Origin: Pyrrhoderma lamaoense
Lineage: Eukaryota > Basidiomycota > Agaricomycetes > Hymenochaetales > Hymenochaetaceae
Assembly (NCBI GenBank): GCA_002794735.1
Contig: NBAZ01000015.1
Coordinates: 372,001 to 436,000, forward strand
Length of the DNA stretch: 64,000 nt
Direction of reading: 5' to 3'
Shown here: in pieces, positions 35,720 to 48,587 of the stretch
Layout of the letters: the number at the start of each line of letters is the position of its first letter
Numbering within the stretch: the first letter of the stretch is position 1
Notes under the pieces: generated by a model
Database searches by the model: none
What the model saw: the letters and a program-made list of their open reading frames with translations, nothing else
What the model was told of the DNA's origin: nothing
Position numbers and translations under genes: made by a program

Positions 35720-37781
35720 CGGCTGATGTTGATAGGGAGTCTTTGAAATATGTTTTAATATTTTTTTTTGATCTATCCGTCATTTTTTCCCCTTTCATCC
35801 TCGATCCATTCCTCCATCCTCGATCTGTTTAATCAATTATAATTCACATGCATACCCCCTTTCCACCAATCATCACCTCACCTTTGGCAACCCAACTTAT
35901 CGTTTCACTTCTCTATCTATCTCTCTCTCACCCCTTTTTTATAGACGACACGGGGAGGCTGAAAGAAGTGATGATTGTTTAACTTGATTTCTTCCACTCC
36001 CCGTTTTGTTCCTGTTCCCTGTTCCCTGTTTCCTGTTCCCAGTTTCATGTTCTTTTTTCTCTCTTTTTGACGTGATGAGTTAATTTGGCTGTATGAGCTC
36101 TTCCTTCTCCCTCTCTTCCTCTCTCTCTCTCTTCTCATATTCTCCTAATGGCTTGCCCTTTCACTTTCATATCATCTCCTCCATTCTTATCTTTCTATCC
36201 ATGTTCACGTCTTTTCTTTCTTGTTTAATGATGCCTAAAGCTTCCCCTTTCCCTCATCTCCTCACCTAAATCCCGATCGCCCCCAATATCATCGACTACC
36301 ACCACCTTCCCCAGACCCAGACATACGACACGCGATAACCAATAGCTAGTTACCTCCTAACTAACGTACATGTATATAACATAAGAAAGTATCTTCTTTT
36401 TTTTTCTCTGTCTTTTGTCTTTGACACTGGTGTATTATCATTTATCTTGTTTTATATATCGTCTCTCTCTTCTTTTTTGCTTTTCTAACGTTTTTTGATT
36501 TTTGTGCTTCCTCTCTCTTTGTGTGTGTGTGTCTCTCTCTCTTTGTGCGTGTGTGTGTCTCTCTCTCTCTGTGTCTTTTTGTGTGTGTGTGGGTTGGTTT
36601 TTGTGTATGAGTGGTGTGTGTGTGGTTTGTGGTGCTGTAGTTGTGTCCCCGGCCTGCTGAGAGCTTTAGGATTGGGTTAGGGGCGAGGTTGAGTTTTTGA
36701 GTCTTGAGTTTTGAGTCGTTAAGCTGTGATTGTCGCTTTTATGATGTGAAAATTGATTAAGAGAGCAGCGAGGTGCTGAGTCTTGGTATCATGTACATGT
36801 ACATGAATATCGAATGGTTATGGTCGTGTGCGTGTCTGTGTATGTGTTTTTTGGCTCTCTCTGGCGCACATACACACACACACTTTCTTTCTTTCTGGTG
36901 TATACCGATTTTATTTTTGGTTGGTTTGCTGGTTTGCGTGATTAATTGCGAGGTTCAACGTATATCCTATATGATAGTATATTCAATATTGGCCTCCTTT
37001 TTGCTTAACAGTTACAATACTACTACTTGTCTTTCCATGCGCTCTCATTTACTCATACTCTTACTCTTAATGATTTTTCGATACATCTGTGTTGTGTTGT
37101 GTCATCTTAGCCCTATCATCTTTTTTATGCATTTTCTTTATTTTGGTTTATCGGCGTCTCATGTGAATGAACGCCTCTATCTTCTTCTCTCTTTTTGTGT
37201 ATATAAAATGATTGCAATAATTTGCTGTTACCTTGTCGAAAGGGTGAGGATGTATTTTATGGTGAATGAGAACTTGAGGTCTGAGGAGTAGGAATAAGAG
37301 TTAAGTAGAGTTAAGAACCTGACTAACATTCTGATATTTTGTTGTGTTATAAATCTAATATTATATTATAATATACTGTTGTACTTGTAATTGTAGTTGT
37401 AGTTAGCAAAAAGGTACACAGAGGTAAGATAATCGCGATCGCGGCTATCTCTATTTATCAAGAGTTGCCAAGGCCCCTCCGACCCGTCGCTAAGAATAAA
37501 TGGATCGTTTTGGATTGCCGAGCAAGTCCGGGAGATGGCTGAAAGCTAGCTTGCTTTACTTACTTCAATAACTCATCTAGGTATCTCTGATACTGGTATT
37601 GTTTTCGTCTTCATCATCAGTCTCATCGTATCAGACACAGTGACAGTAGATAGATAAATACTCATCTTACGACTAACTAAAACGCCTTCGCTGTTCGCAC
37701 TTCGGTTAACTCGCGCGTCTTGGACTTTATCTGTATATCTTTCTTGAAGGGAAATAGAAGAAATTGAAAAGAGAAGAGGAA
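35720..37781. other. Intergenic, microsatellite-rich, no gene seen
   Basis: Spacer between the kinase and phospholipase D. Pyrimidine-rich, with a GT/CT microsatellite. A 172-codon frame at 36773-37291 starts without ATG and consists of Cys, Leu, Tyr and Phe encoded by repeats, so it is rejected. Confidence 0.5.
36509..36591 (+). repeat. Compound (GT)n/(CT)n microsatellite
   Basis: Alternating GTGTGTGT and CTCTCTCT blocks repeated about three times. Confidence 0.9.
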
Positions 37782-40700
37782 ATGTCGTTCCTTGTGAAGG
37801 TGTTTGATAAAGCCCATGAAGGCGTCGTACGAACTTCGGATACCATACAAGGTGAGTTAGTGTGCTGGGGGGGGGGTCGTTGGTCGTTGTTGTCATCAAC
37901 ACCTCGTCTATGAAATCAAATCACTCTTGATCTAACCCATTATCAACTTTATGTATCATCATCATTGATCTAGGACTCATCAATCCTGACCGTAAGTCCT
38001 TCATGCGTTTATTGTTTTGAGTTTTGGGATATGGAGATGTTTATGCACACACGCACACTCTCTCTTCTTTCTTTTTTCCCTCTCCGATTGGTTTGATTTT
38101 TGATTACCGGTTCCGAACTCTTGTATTGTTTTGTGTTCTTTATGGGTTATTGGTGCATGTGTATGCGTGTGTGTACATGTGTGTTATTGTAGGCCGACAT
38201 GATAGTCCTGAGGAGAAAGCGGAGGATGCAGTCCGGGCGGAAATTTGTGCTTCGCATAGGTTTAATAGTTTTGCTGGAGAGAGATCTCAGAACTTTGTAA
38301 AATGGTGAGTTGCTAGAGCTTGAGATATTAGGACGAGTATATCGTACTCATCCATCACTCGTTTGTTCTCTTTCAATTTATAACGCTGTTATTTAGGCAT
38401 GTTGATGGGCATGACTACATGTATGCATTATCAGAAATGCTTGATAGTGCAAGAGAGTGTATCTTTATATTGGTTCGTACTTAACTCTTCTATTTCTTTT
38501 ACAAACCTCTAGTACCAGTGGAATTGACTTGCGGACTTGCTGTTTGGTGGGGACTGAAATAGGATTGGTGGCTTACCCCTGAACTGTACTTACGTCGTCC
38601 CCCTGCTTATAACCCGAATGGAGACTCGATCGTGTATTGCAACGAAAGGCGGAACAGGGGGTGAAGATATACGTTATTGTCTATAAGGAGGTTACGCAGA
38701 CTATGAGTATGAGTTCACATCATACTAAGGTGTGTGTCTTTATGTGCATGTCTACTATGGGATTAATGGTGATGATAATTATACGATTTTGTAGGAAACT
38801 CTTGAAGCCCTTCATCCTAACATTGCGTGCATGCGTCATCCTGATCATATAGGATCTAAAGGTAATCGATTTGTCGGCTAGCAATTGCTATTACCTAAGA
38901 AGCTCACATTTGTCGTCTAGACAATGTCGAATTCTGGTCTCATCACGAAAAGGTCAGACCCCGGAAGAATAAGACTTTATCAAGCTCCACTATCTAATAC
39001 TGATTTACATATAGTACTTTTATCAAGGTCGTTATTGTTGATAACCACCGTGCGTGTATCGGTGGACTAGACTTGTGTTTCGGACGTTGGGACACGCATA
39101 CACACCCGCTCGCGGACGTCCACCCGACGGATTTCTCAAGACTTTGTTCCCTGGACAGGATTACAATAATGCTCGTGTTCTTGATTTCCAACATGTAGAT
39201 CAGTTTGTTGGGAATGCGGTTAGTATACTTGAGACGGCGCGTATGCCTTGGCATGATGTAAGTTAGTTACTCTGATGAGATACGTGTAAGGTTATTGATA
39301 TCTCTGCTTCGTTGATGATTCATTTGTGCACGGATGTTAGGTCCATATGACTCTCACAGGCGATGTCGTGTTGGATATTGTGCAACACTTTGTAGAGAGA
39401 TGGAATGAAATCAGGAAGAGAAAGGTGAAGTTGCTCATAACTTTCACTCATAGCTATACATCTGATTCTTAGAAATTTCAGTACTCGAAAGACGAGTAAG
39501 CAGGGTTCTAAAACGTTCATCCTATCCTACGGATTGTTAAAAACAGTTTTTACTAGGCGATATGATATCCTAGCATTGCCTCATAATGTCGAAGTCTCTC
39601 CAAACGAAGCTGTTGTCCGTGAGTCAAACAGCAGTCATTAACGGATTTACATGTGTTTAATTCCTAATGACATATAGGCCACCCACATCGCGAGGCTTGG
39701 CATGCCATGGGAAGACGTTTCCGCCAGAGATTCCACCTTACTGAGGGTGACGAAGGTGATGAAGACCACGATATTTATCCGCGTCCACCGACAGGTTCTT
39801 GCCGAGTACAATGTGTTCGCAGTGTAAGCGACTGGAGTCATGGTGTGCTCACTGAGCACAGCATTCAGAATGCTTGTAATTATACCCTTCATTTTTGAAC
39901 ATCGTGTTCTTGGTTTGATGTTACGCGGAACAGATATCCAGCTAATCATGGAAGCAAGCCATTATATCTACATTGGTAAATAATTTTCTGTCAGCTAACA
40001 ATGCCAGTTTGATTGTTGGTCTGATATAATCTCTTCATACAGAAAACCAATTCTTGTTAGTGACTCTACTACAACCTATCAGCATAATGAAAGCTTATTT
40101 TATGAATAGTATTTCGAACACAGTGGATAAGGGACCAGTCAAGAATTTGATCGCAAAAGCACTATGTGACAGGATCTTGATGGCTGCTCGAGATGGTCAA
40201 AAGTTCAAGGTTGTCGTTCTTATTCCAGAGGTACCTGGCTTTGCAGGTAACATCAAAGATGAAACTGCTATAAAGACAATTATGGCAGGCCAAGTATGTG
40301 ATTGATCTTATATGATACCTTGTTCATCTCATAACCAAGAATTGCAGTATCGCACTATCAACCGTGGTGGGGATAGTATCTATGAGGTTATACGCAATGA
40401 AGGATTTGATCCGTATGTCTTCACTTTAGGTATAATTAATGTGATAATCTAATAACAGCTTCATCAGTGAACAATACATCAAGTTCTACCACTTACGGTC
40501 CTATGACAGGATCAATGCACCATACCGTATGTCTATCAACCATAGATCGATTTCACGTTGCGCTTGTTGAGCAAACTGTTTACAGCATCCTATATTAGTC
40601 AAATGGAACAAAATAGTGGTGTTTCTTTCCATGAAGCCCAGGTTGCTCTAGCACGTCTATGGATTGGAAAGCCTTTCCCTGGCGTGAAGGTTCAGGACAA

Positions 40701-42405
40701 AGTCTACATCAAGAAGCCTTCTCCTACTGGAGAGGGTATAGTTGAGACTGATAAGTCTAAAGAAGAAATTGAAGAGATCCCACTCCCTCAAACCGAGGAG
40801 AAGCGCGCGAAATCATCGAACGATTCGAACATGGATCGGACTCAATTCGCGGGGATGAGGATGTTGCTGACACTGTGTCCCAGCATATGTTACAAGACAG
40901 AACTAGCCTCCTTGATGAGAAGTGGTTAGGCTCGGAGGATGAAGAGAGAGATGCGTGAGTAATGATAAGATTTTTTTGACGTAACTTACTTTAATGACAC
41001 TAACGTTCTGAATAGATACGTATCCGAGCTGTTGTATATCCATTCTAAAGTTATGATTGTTGACGATAGACGTGTTATTGTAAGTCAAAACATTTGATTG
41101 CTAATTAAGACGAAGCATAAGGTAAAGCTGATACGAATTTATAGATGGGGTCAGCCAACATTAACGATCGTAGTCAAAAGGTGAATTAACACACTTCCTC
41201 TAACGACTATTAGATATTGATCACTGACACTGGCGTTAAGGGTGATGGGGACTCAGAAATCGCTCTCGTAGTAGAGGATAATGATATGATCGAAACCACG
41301 ATGGACGGTAAACCTTACATGGCTTCTCGTTTTGCCGCTACGCTCCGTAGACAACTCTACAAAGGTGCATCTCTAGTATTCTTCTTTCTTCCCTGTTTCT
41401 AGCGTTGTTTATCTTTACGTGTCCTTCTTTTTCTTCTTATTTTACTTATCACCCTCTTTTCTTTGCCTCTTAATAGAACATCTCGGACTCATTCCTCCAC
41501 AAAACTGTCAGTCTCGGCGTGAAGAAGTTACAGCGGCGATGCGTCCTGCTCCGATCCCAAATGAGGATGAAACAGATACCCGTGAAGATTCTCTAGTCGC
41601 AGACCCACTTTCCGATGATACCATAGAATTGTTTGATGGTACCGCGAGGAGAAACCGGGCATTATTTACTGAGATATTCCGGCCTGTTCCAACAAATTTA
41701 GTTAGAGATTGGAAGGCGTATGAAGTAAGAAAATTATATTTTAATGATCTCTACGCCACTCATCTTGTTTGCACTGATATTGATCATGTATTTGATTTAC
41801 AATAGAATTATGTTCCGAAAGTTAAAGCTGGACATGTAGTACCTGGCGTTACCCTCGAACGCACTAAGGAGCTCCTGAGTCAAGTCCGCGGAGCCCTCGT
41901 GGATTCTCCACTAGTAAGCTTTCTGTTTTCATCTCTACTTCTTCCCTATCCTTTCCGGGTTTACTATGGGTTTTTGTTTCATATCCTAAAATACACTATG
42001 ATTCGGTGGTTTATCTTTTCGCGCTTCGATCACGCCTTTCATTTGATATGTTCTACTAAACCTACTCCACATTCATCATCTCTGGCTCAACGCCTTCTAC
42101 TATCCGTGGGTGCTTTCGGCACTTCTCTTTTATTCGCCTCTTCGATGTTGGGCTTCCCTATTGCATATCCTTCAATCCTGATTACACTCAGCAGATGATA
42201 AAATACTTATTGTCTTTTCTCAAAATTCCTCCCTCTATCAAACTTATACTTGATCATAAAATATTTTACGCTCGTTATTGACGCCTCTTATTATTTCTCC
42301 CCATCTGTTACATACTAAATATAGGATTTCCTTATTGACGAGCACGATCTTGTGGATAATCCTGACTGGAAGGGCCTGAATCCGACGCTACCGATCTACA
42401 TCTAA
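37782..42405 (+). CDS. PLD1: Phospholipase D (two HKD motifs, no PX/PH region)
   Basis: Hydrolyses phosphatidylcholine to phosphatidic acid; acts in membrane traffic and development. Twenty-three exons from ATG 37782 (MSFLVKVFDKAHEGVV) to TAA 42405; about 862 residues. Exons: 37782-37851, 37974-37991, 38193-38304, 38397-38472, 38563-38729, 38795-38861, 38921-38952, 39028-39257, 39341-39424, 39482-39495, 39557-39618, 39678-39875, 39934-39975, 40043-40293, 40348-40412, 40459-40526, 40586-40954, 41016-41079, 41145-41180, 41241-41364, 41477-41724, 41806-41913 and 42325-42405. HKD1 is HEKVVIVD, split by an intron, followed by GGLDLCFGRWD; HKD2 is HSKVMIVDD followed by GSANINDRS. Also CRVQCVRSVSDWSHG, HYIYIENQF and C-terminal LPIYI. 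Much shorter than yeast Spo14 because PX and PH domains are absent. Frame breaks near 38617, 39138 and 40802 each fit one missing base. Confidence 0.93.
37867..37876 (+). repeat. Poly-G run in the first PLD intron
   Basis: Ten guanines in a row, within the intron that follows the first coding exon. Confidence 0.85.
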
Positions 42406-43637
42406 CCTGTGTTACCCCTCTTTATGTTGACGCAGATATGGGGCGCTCAAGTACATATGAATCTAGGATGGAGAGCAGCGATCGCAAGTATTTCATATGT
42501 GAAATACAAGCGTAAGGGCGCTATAGCTGTACGATATGCATGTATAATAGAAGGTCATTGAAGTGCGCAAGTAGGAAGGTGTAGCTCGGTGGGGTGGTGG
42601 GAAAGAAACGTAAAGATCTCAGTGACGTACTAAACTTAACTACTTGGATTAGGATTAGATGAATGTAACAATATTTGAAAGGACTTAGTGGATTTCTCGT
42701 ACCTTGTTCTGGTTATGTGGATATGCTAAACTTGCTGCTATTTAAGGGAAAATGTCGGAGTATCAAAATGCCATGCAGCAAAATGAATATTTGAATATAA
42801 TTTCCTGGTTTAATTCCAGATCAAGTCATAAAAAGTATAATAGGGACAACCACTACATGAAGTTATACACTGCAATTTGTATTTTGCATAGGAGTGATAC
42901 ATAACTCCCTTTTTGACTAATAATTAGATACTAACCGATCTATCACGGAAGAATAGAAGATTAAAAACACCCAAGTTACCTAGGGAAAATTGTATCCAAG
43001 TCATTGAGTTATTAAAGTATGCAGGAAATCAGTGTTGTTCGACGAAGTGCTTAGTTACCAGTGTATCATACATGGACCTCTCTCATGAAAATTTAATGGA
43101 TTATTAGAAGTTTTCAACCTTTTCTATTCCGAGGACTGTTTCTACTCGGGTAGATTCTGTGCGATGCGATCGTACTCTTGCTCTCCTGAATATCAGGCGT
43201 GAAGTGTGACTAGGAGGATTACTGGTACTAGCGAGATACAATTGAATCATAGACTCTCATCATTGGTGGGAGATGAAGATATGTGGCGAAGAAAACGGCG
43301 TAATAGATGAAGGCGCTCTATACATATTCAACCGAGTAGTTTGTAATTGGATCCGCCGTCTATCTACTCCACAAAGGCTAGAGACCCTGCCTTGCCGCAA
43401 TAATAATCATAGTAAGCCATATGGTGAGATCAGTAGCAGATTGAAGGCGTTAACCTTTTAGAATTGGAAATTGAGTAACGGGCTCTATTTCCATGCAAAA
43501 CAGGTATCAAGTCCATATAGCTCTGTGATTCAGACACATATACATCTAACTACAATGGAGTCTGCGTGTAAGTAGAGAAACTTACTGTATCTTCTTTATC
43601 GCCTGTCCTACCCTCTACCTCTCACCATACTCGAGTT
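42406..43637. other. Intergenic, no gene seen
   Basis: Spacer between PLD and the first Crinkler-type fragment. No supported reading frame; a 62-codon frame at 43273-43461 has no recognisable relatives. Confidence 0.5.
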
Positions 43638-44382
43638 ATGAGCAGTTCAAAATACACAGATCAAACCGAAGGCGACTCTTTCGATCGAGGGACACATCGT
43701 GAATACAACAAGCATAGCAGACAATCGCGAAACGAGGTCAAGCTTCGAAGTATACTCAAATTCGAGCCCTACCAATATTCCATATACAATTGCTTAAGCA
43801 GTATCAATGAAAACACGCGTCTATTTCTCAGAATCCCCGTCATGATACCGCTCTCCTTGGAAATGTCTTTTCAGTGCTTTATGTATCATACTTATCGGAG
43901 AGCCGCACTGGACTCACGCTTGGGCTGTACCAAAAGCCAACCAGCTATCGACTACGATTTTGCAGTGCGTGATATGAGTAAGGGGCTCTTGACTGAAGGA
44001 CCTTTCGGGTTTATTATGGTACAGGCGATGAATAACACGTTATCTGAAACCAGATTTGGATCTATTCGAGTCATTAATCACAGTTCATGAGGACGATGAG
44101 AGTAATGAGAACGGTGAAGACTGCGATGACAACGAGGACAGCGAGGAAGACAATGTCAGCAATATTATCTTTCCTGCTGAACAAGATTCTTCTGCATGTT
44201 CGTGTGAGGATATCAGACGGAACACAGCGAAGTACGATATGATGGAGAAATCATATACTGCATATATTATCTGGCCCCCAGACGAGTGCGGTGGCCATCA
44301 TAACCCAGTCAATTCTTCAGGGCAGGAGAAGTGGGAGGAGTCTATTCGACACGTTTGGGATATTACGACAACCATAAATTAG
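43638..44382 (+). pseudogene. Copy 1: truncated Crinkler/RHS-type nuclease gene fragment
   Basis: Remnant of the gene family seen intact in copy 2. The start MSSS and a short header are kept, but the whole P-loop NTPase region is absent. The fragment then resumes near the nuclease: QPAIDYDFAV and GFIMVQAMNN correspond to QPGVDTIIPY and GFISVQVKNN of copy 2. The expected catalytic Lys is replaced (VQVKN becomes VQAMN). After one frame change near 44055 an Asp/Glu-rich insert follows, then MEKSYTAYIIW and EKWEES, matching the C-terminus of the other copies. Loss of the NTPase and the catalytic Lys suggests a dead copy, although its two frames are otherwise open. Confidence 0.6.
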
Positions 44383-45487
44383 ATTTTCTTCAAAGGAGTC
44401 CGGAGATGTTCTTGGAATGGATGAGTCCTAGAATGGTATCTTAGACTCAATCTGGAGATGCGTTTTCGTTTAAAATGAAAGTAGATGATATTGATAAATA
44501 TAGGTTACAAAAGATGAAATGGTGATTTGAATGTTTGTTATGAGATATGATTAGGGTCCTGGAAACTGTAAATTTACATCGTCAGAGAAAATAATTTACC
44601 TGTTTTTAGGGCCCGCGAATGAGTGAAAGAGACGAGGAGCCAACCGGTATTATTCATGTACATTATAAGCTCTATAACAAGCACCACAAAAGACACTAGT
44701 ACTCTATTATGGTTTACCTGTCTCATGGATCTTCACAGCCCGGAAGACCATTACAATAGATTGTAAGCCTTGGATGACGTGAATTATGCGACCTGTTTGA
44801 TCATGAACAAATAAGAGATGAAACAGAGTGGTGAAGTGGAAGAGATATTGTGTTAGTCTAATATCAATCTGAGATGGCTGGAGTCATTTTTGTTTGCTTA
44901 TGTACATTTTGGTTGTTTACTTATTTGTACAGAAACGGAAAAAGTAGATTCTTCCGAGACAGCTAGTGACATAAGAGAAAATTATGGATTTTTTTGGATA
45001 ATTTCATTATATGAACCTCCGTATTCTTCCATGATATTCTTAGCAGTTAATTTATGCTCAATATTGGCAGTTGTTAAAATTTGCAAATCTTTTTATAATT
45101 CGAAAAATTAAATTAATGAAGCTTAGCTGAGTAACAATAAGCTCATGAATTATAATCATTGATGGAAGATGCGAATATGTGATCTATAGATAACCTTGTA
45201 ATGAAATTTGCCGTCTAATTAGAGCCGTTGAGATCTCAGGAAGCATCACTATAATGTGGCTGTGTACATTAGATTGGAGGCAAAATTGCCACAAAATTGA
45301 CAAATTTCAAAATGAAGAAAGGCTCAATTGTTTTTAAACGGCGGGTGCATAAGGTCATGTGATTTTAACAGTTACAGTCAACCACGATCATGACGATACA
45401 TATTTGAATATTATTCAATATACGAATGTCATGCTGTATAAAAAGGCAGACCTATAATCATCTTTCCACCATCCATCCTATCCCATC
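44383..45487. other. Spacer with promoter of copy 2
   Basis: AT-rich. A 73-codon hydrophobic frame at 44890-45111 is not supported. The right end carries the TATA-containing promoter of copy 2. Confidence 0.5.
45437..45472 (+). promoter_or_regulatory. Core promoter of Crinkler-type copy 2
   Basis: TATAAAAAGGCAG about 50 bases before the ATG at 45488, followed by TTTCCACCAT. The AGGCAG and TTTCCACCAT blocks recur at matching distance before copy 3. Confidence 0.55.
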
Positions 45488-48400
45488 ATGAGTAGCTCAA
45501 CTCTGAAGCACCCGGCTGATAACAAGGGCACCTCTGACCAAATGGGGCTGCGTAGATCTGATAGTACTCGTCCAGACACTATCGTTGGCTTTCTTGATGA
45601 CAATATGAAGACTATCTTCAACCACAGTCTTCACCGATACGTTGAAAGCGAAATCTCTGGCAAAGAATTGGAAAAATATACCCTTACCCTTTTCACTGCA
45701 AATATTTTATCGAAAGCTGTCAAGGAGTTTCGGGAGACACATGATATGAAGTATCTCGACCAAGCATTAGAGGATACTAATGTCGGCCAGGATAGGCTAA
45801 GTAAAATCCCTGATGGTAGCTTTGATAATCTGATTGGTAGCCTGAACAATATCATAAGTGGAGATTTTGACGGTACGGAGGAGGAATGGAAGGCTTTCCT
45901 CTCGGATCGTGGGTGATTACTCTGAAAAACTGGTACTTCAATTTGACAAAAAGATATAGCGTTCTTTATACCCAGGTGGATGTTACTACTAATGAATTGT
46001 CCGGTAGTACCAATCATCCTCTTTCACTGCAGGAAAACGGTAAATTTGTTAGTCTTAGTATCTGATTGTAAAGTATTGAAAACTCTCTAGCAACGATATC
46101 CGCATGGAAGCAGAACTTTGTTGGGAAAATGGACGAGTACCTCTGGGATGATATACAGCTACGTTACCAACAACGGAGCAAGAAAATAGATATGTCAATT
46201 TGATACCATATATACAATCTTCTGGACCGGGAAATCGCGTACCATTGATGAACTTGCAAAGAAGCACTTCGTGATCCCCATATGCTTGAGAAAGGGAACA
46301 GGTAGACTGCATTTTTTTGACATTTTAATCTCTAGTTGAATAGTTTATGGACTCATTCCTGTAGACTTCCCACCTCCTGATGTTCAAGTCAGAGATTACC
46401 TCACTAGGGTTCTATATCCGAAATTCACATTATGGCTTTTCTCGAAGCACTGTTCTCTATCACACAAGAGTATCTAGCAAGCATGATTGATCAAGAGGAA
46501 CTTGGGGAGGGTGTTGATCGATACATTGCACTTGCACAGAAGTTTCGAGAACATATGGTGGAGGGTCATGTATTGAAGAGCATGGTTAACCGTCGGAAAC
46601 CATTTTATGATCAAGTCATTAAGCGAGCTAACGATGTGAGGAGTTGCATTCTGATTGAATCTTATTATAATCATATTAACTCTACATTTAGCTCGTGTAC
46701 AATGAATTCTCAGTTATACCTGGTAGCAGTAAATCAACAAACAAGTTGGACAAGAGCAGTATCATGATATCTACTGTTTGTGAAGCCTGCCTCGCATTAT
46801 GCAATCTATTGAGAGATGATCCTGGGATCATAGACTTGCAGCCGGAGTCACAGTCAACATCACTTGACGAAGGTATGTTGTGTTCTTTCTATTATTCCAA
46901 CGTACCTTCACAACAATCTGCTAAAATATTATTTAAGCAGAGAGAAGCAGAAAAGACCATCTTGACTCCATCCCATTGGTCATTCTTGCCTTTGATGAGG
47001 CATCAATTCTGGCGGATGATTATAGTGGTAAGAAGACGGCATTTGAAATACTGCGTAGTTGCCTCTCGGTCTTGAATGAATTCCAAATATTCTCGATCTT
47101 TCTTTCAACAACAGGATCGCTTACCGCATTCGTTAACCCGTCTCATATACAGGATCCTTCATCACGGATAGTAAGAAGCCAGTTCACTCTCAATCCTGCG
47201 TTTACTGGATGTACATTTGATGCATTCGCGATCAAAGGCGAAAAATTGACATTGAAACTTATAACATCAGAAAACTATATGGCACATCTAGGTCGTCCAT
47301 TGTACGTTGATTTTTTAATAATGATTTTATTGAACTAACCAAATAACAATTAGATGGGCAACACGACTGGATAATGCTCCTCCTGGAACAACCATTCTAC
47401 AGAAGGATCTCATGAAGTTTGCGATAACGAAACTTCTTAACGTATCGGATTATACCCAAAATTCCCCGCTGAAAGACATACACACCTTAGCATGCTTATC
47501 TCAGCGAGTACCAATTGAATTCTTGACCACAACTTACGTATCAAATCAAAAGAAATTGGTGGAAAATCACATGCGGATCTGCCTGAGAGTGGATCCAAAT
47601 CATGGGCATATGGTGACAGTATCCTCTTCAGAGCCATTATTATCTGAGGCGGCTTTTGTCGTGATGCAGAATAAAAATTTCAAGGTGGAGGAAGCTCTAA
47701 TCTCAGTTCTCAGCGGATTCTCCATTCACAAAGGCGACCGAGGCGAGCTGATTGCACTTTTACTACTTCTCCTTGCTAGGGATGCGGCTGTCAAAAGCCT
47801 GAATAAAGCATCAATGTGGGAAAAATTCACTCCGTTAATAGAAAGGGGAATGTTGAAGGAGTGGACACGTTACATCGATGTACCGAGTTTTATCAATTAC
47901 CTGTTCAAAGATCTGGATGAGAAGTTTATGAAGGCACTTAGTAAGGACTTTTCAAAATCCTTCATACACCTCAATAATTTCATCAAGGGTCACGAACAAG
48001 CACTAGTCAGTGATCGCTATGCCACAGGTCTATTTATTCGTGGATCCGGACTACTTTGCGCCAATAATCAGCCAGGTGTTGATACTATAATACCGTACAT
48101 CAAAGGGGACTCTGTCGAGGGGGCAACTTCCGGCTTCATATCAGTGCAAGTGAAGAACAATCCGGATTATAACAAACCGAGTATGAAAGAATTACATCGA
48201 ATGGATGGAGCTGTCATCGACGTCCAGGAATGCAGGGCCGATAAGGGTTATGCGGTGTTCCCTGTTATTCAAATATTTCTTGCACTGGCTGCTAAAGATC
48301 CTTGCCTATGGACGAATAAAAGGAGGGTGACAGTAAAGTCCAAAAAGATGAAGCAAACGTACCGAGTATATGATATATGGTGCTCAGGAATGTCTAGCAA

Positions 48401-48587
48401 CCACCTTCGACCTATTGAATCCGCTAGGGAGGGGAAGTGGAAAGATTTACTTGTTGTAAGTAGAGGATGGGATGATAACTATAAATCAGATACTAGTCAA
48501 AAGAAACCACAAGAATACCTGGAGAGGATGAATCCAGGAGCGGCAACTCCAGAACCATTCTGGAACAATTTCTATGATTTGAAATGA
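45488..48587 (+). CDS. Copy 2: Crinkler/RHS-type P-loop NTPase plus PD-(D/E)XK nuclease protein
   Basis: Best-preserved member, about 895 residues if the frame is continuous. Exons: 45488-45908, 46091-46301, 46365-46635, 46692-46872, 46938-47301 and 47354-48587. Order: a variable N-terminal header; Walker A region around 46215-46240 (GxGKS-type, read across frame breaks); Walker B VILAFDEASIL; an ATPase-associated stretch with NPAFTGCTFDAFAI; a helical linker; and a C-terminal nuclease domain with GVDTIIPY (Asp) and SVQVKNN (Lys). The arrangement matches the eukaryotic Crinkler/RHS effector class described by Zhang and colleagues, which cuts nucleic acid and is thought to act in conflict or host interaction. 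Two frame breaks lie within 46170-46240 and one near 46425, each one missing base, so the gene may be intact in reality. The last exon is open for over 400 codons. Confidence 0.7.

Noticed and set aside
36773..37291. 172-codon plus-strand open frame
   Set aside because: It starts without ATG, its amino acids follow GT/CT repeats, and it lies in a microsatellite-rich spacer with no homology that I recognise.
38637..38852. Pseudogenisation of PLD, the kinase and RAM1 from their frame breaks
   Set aside because: All breaks are single missing bases in otherwise perfectly conserved genes with intact splice sites, which fits consensus error better than decay.
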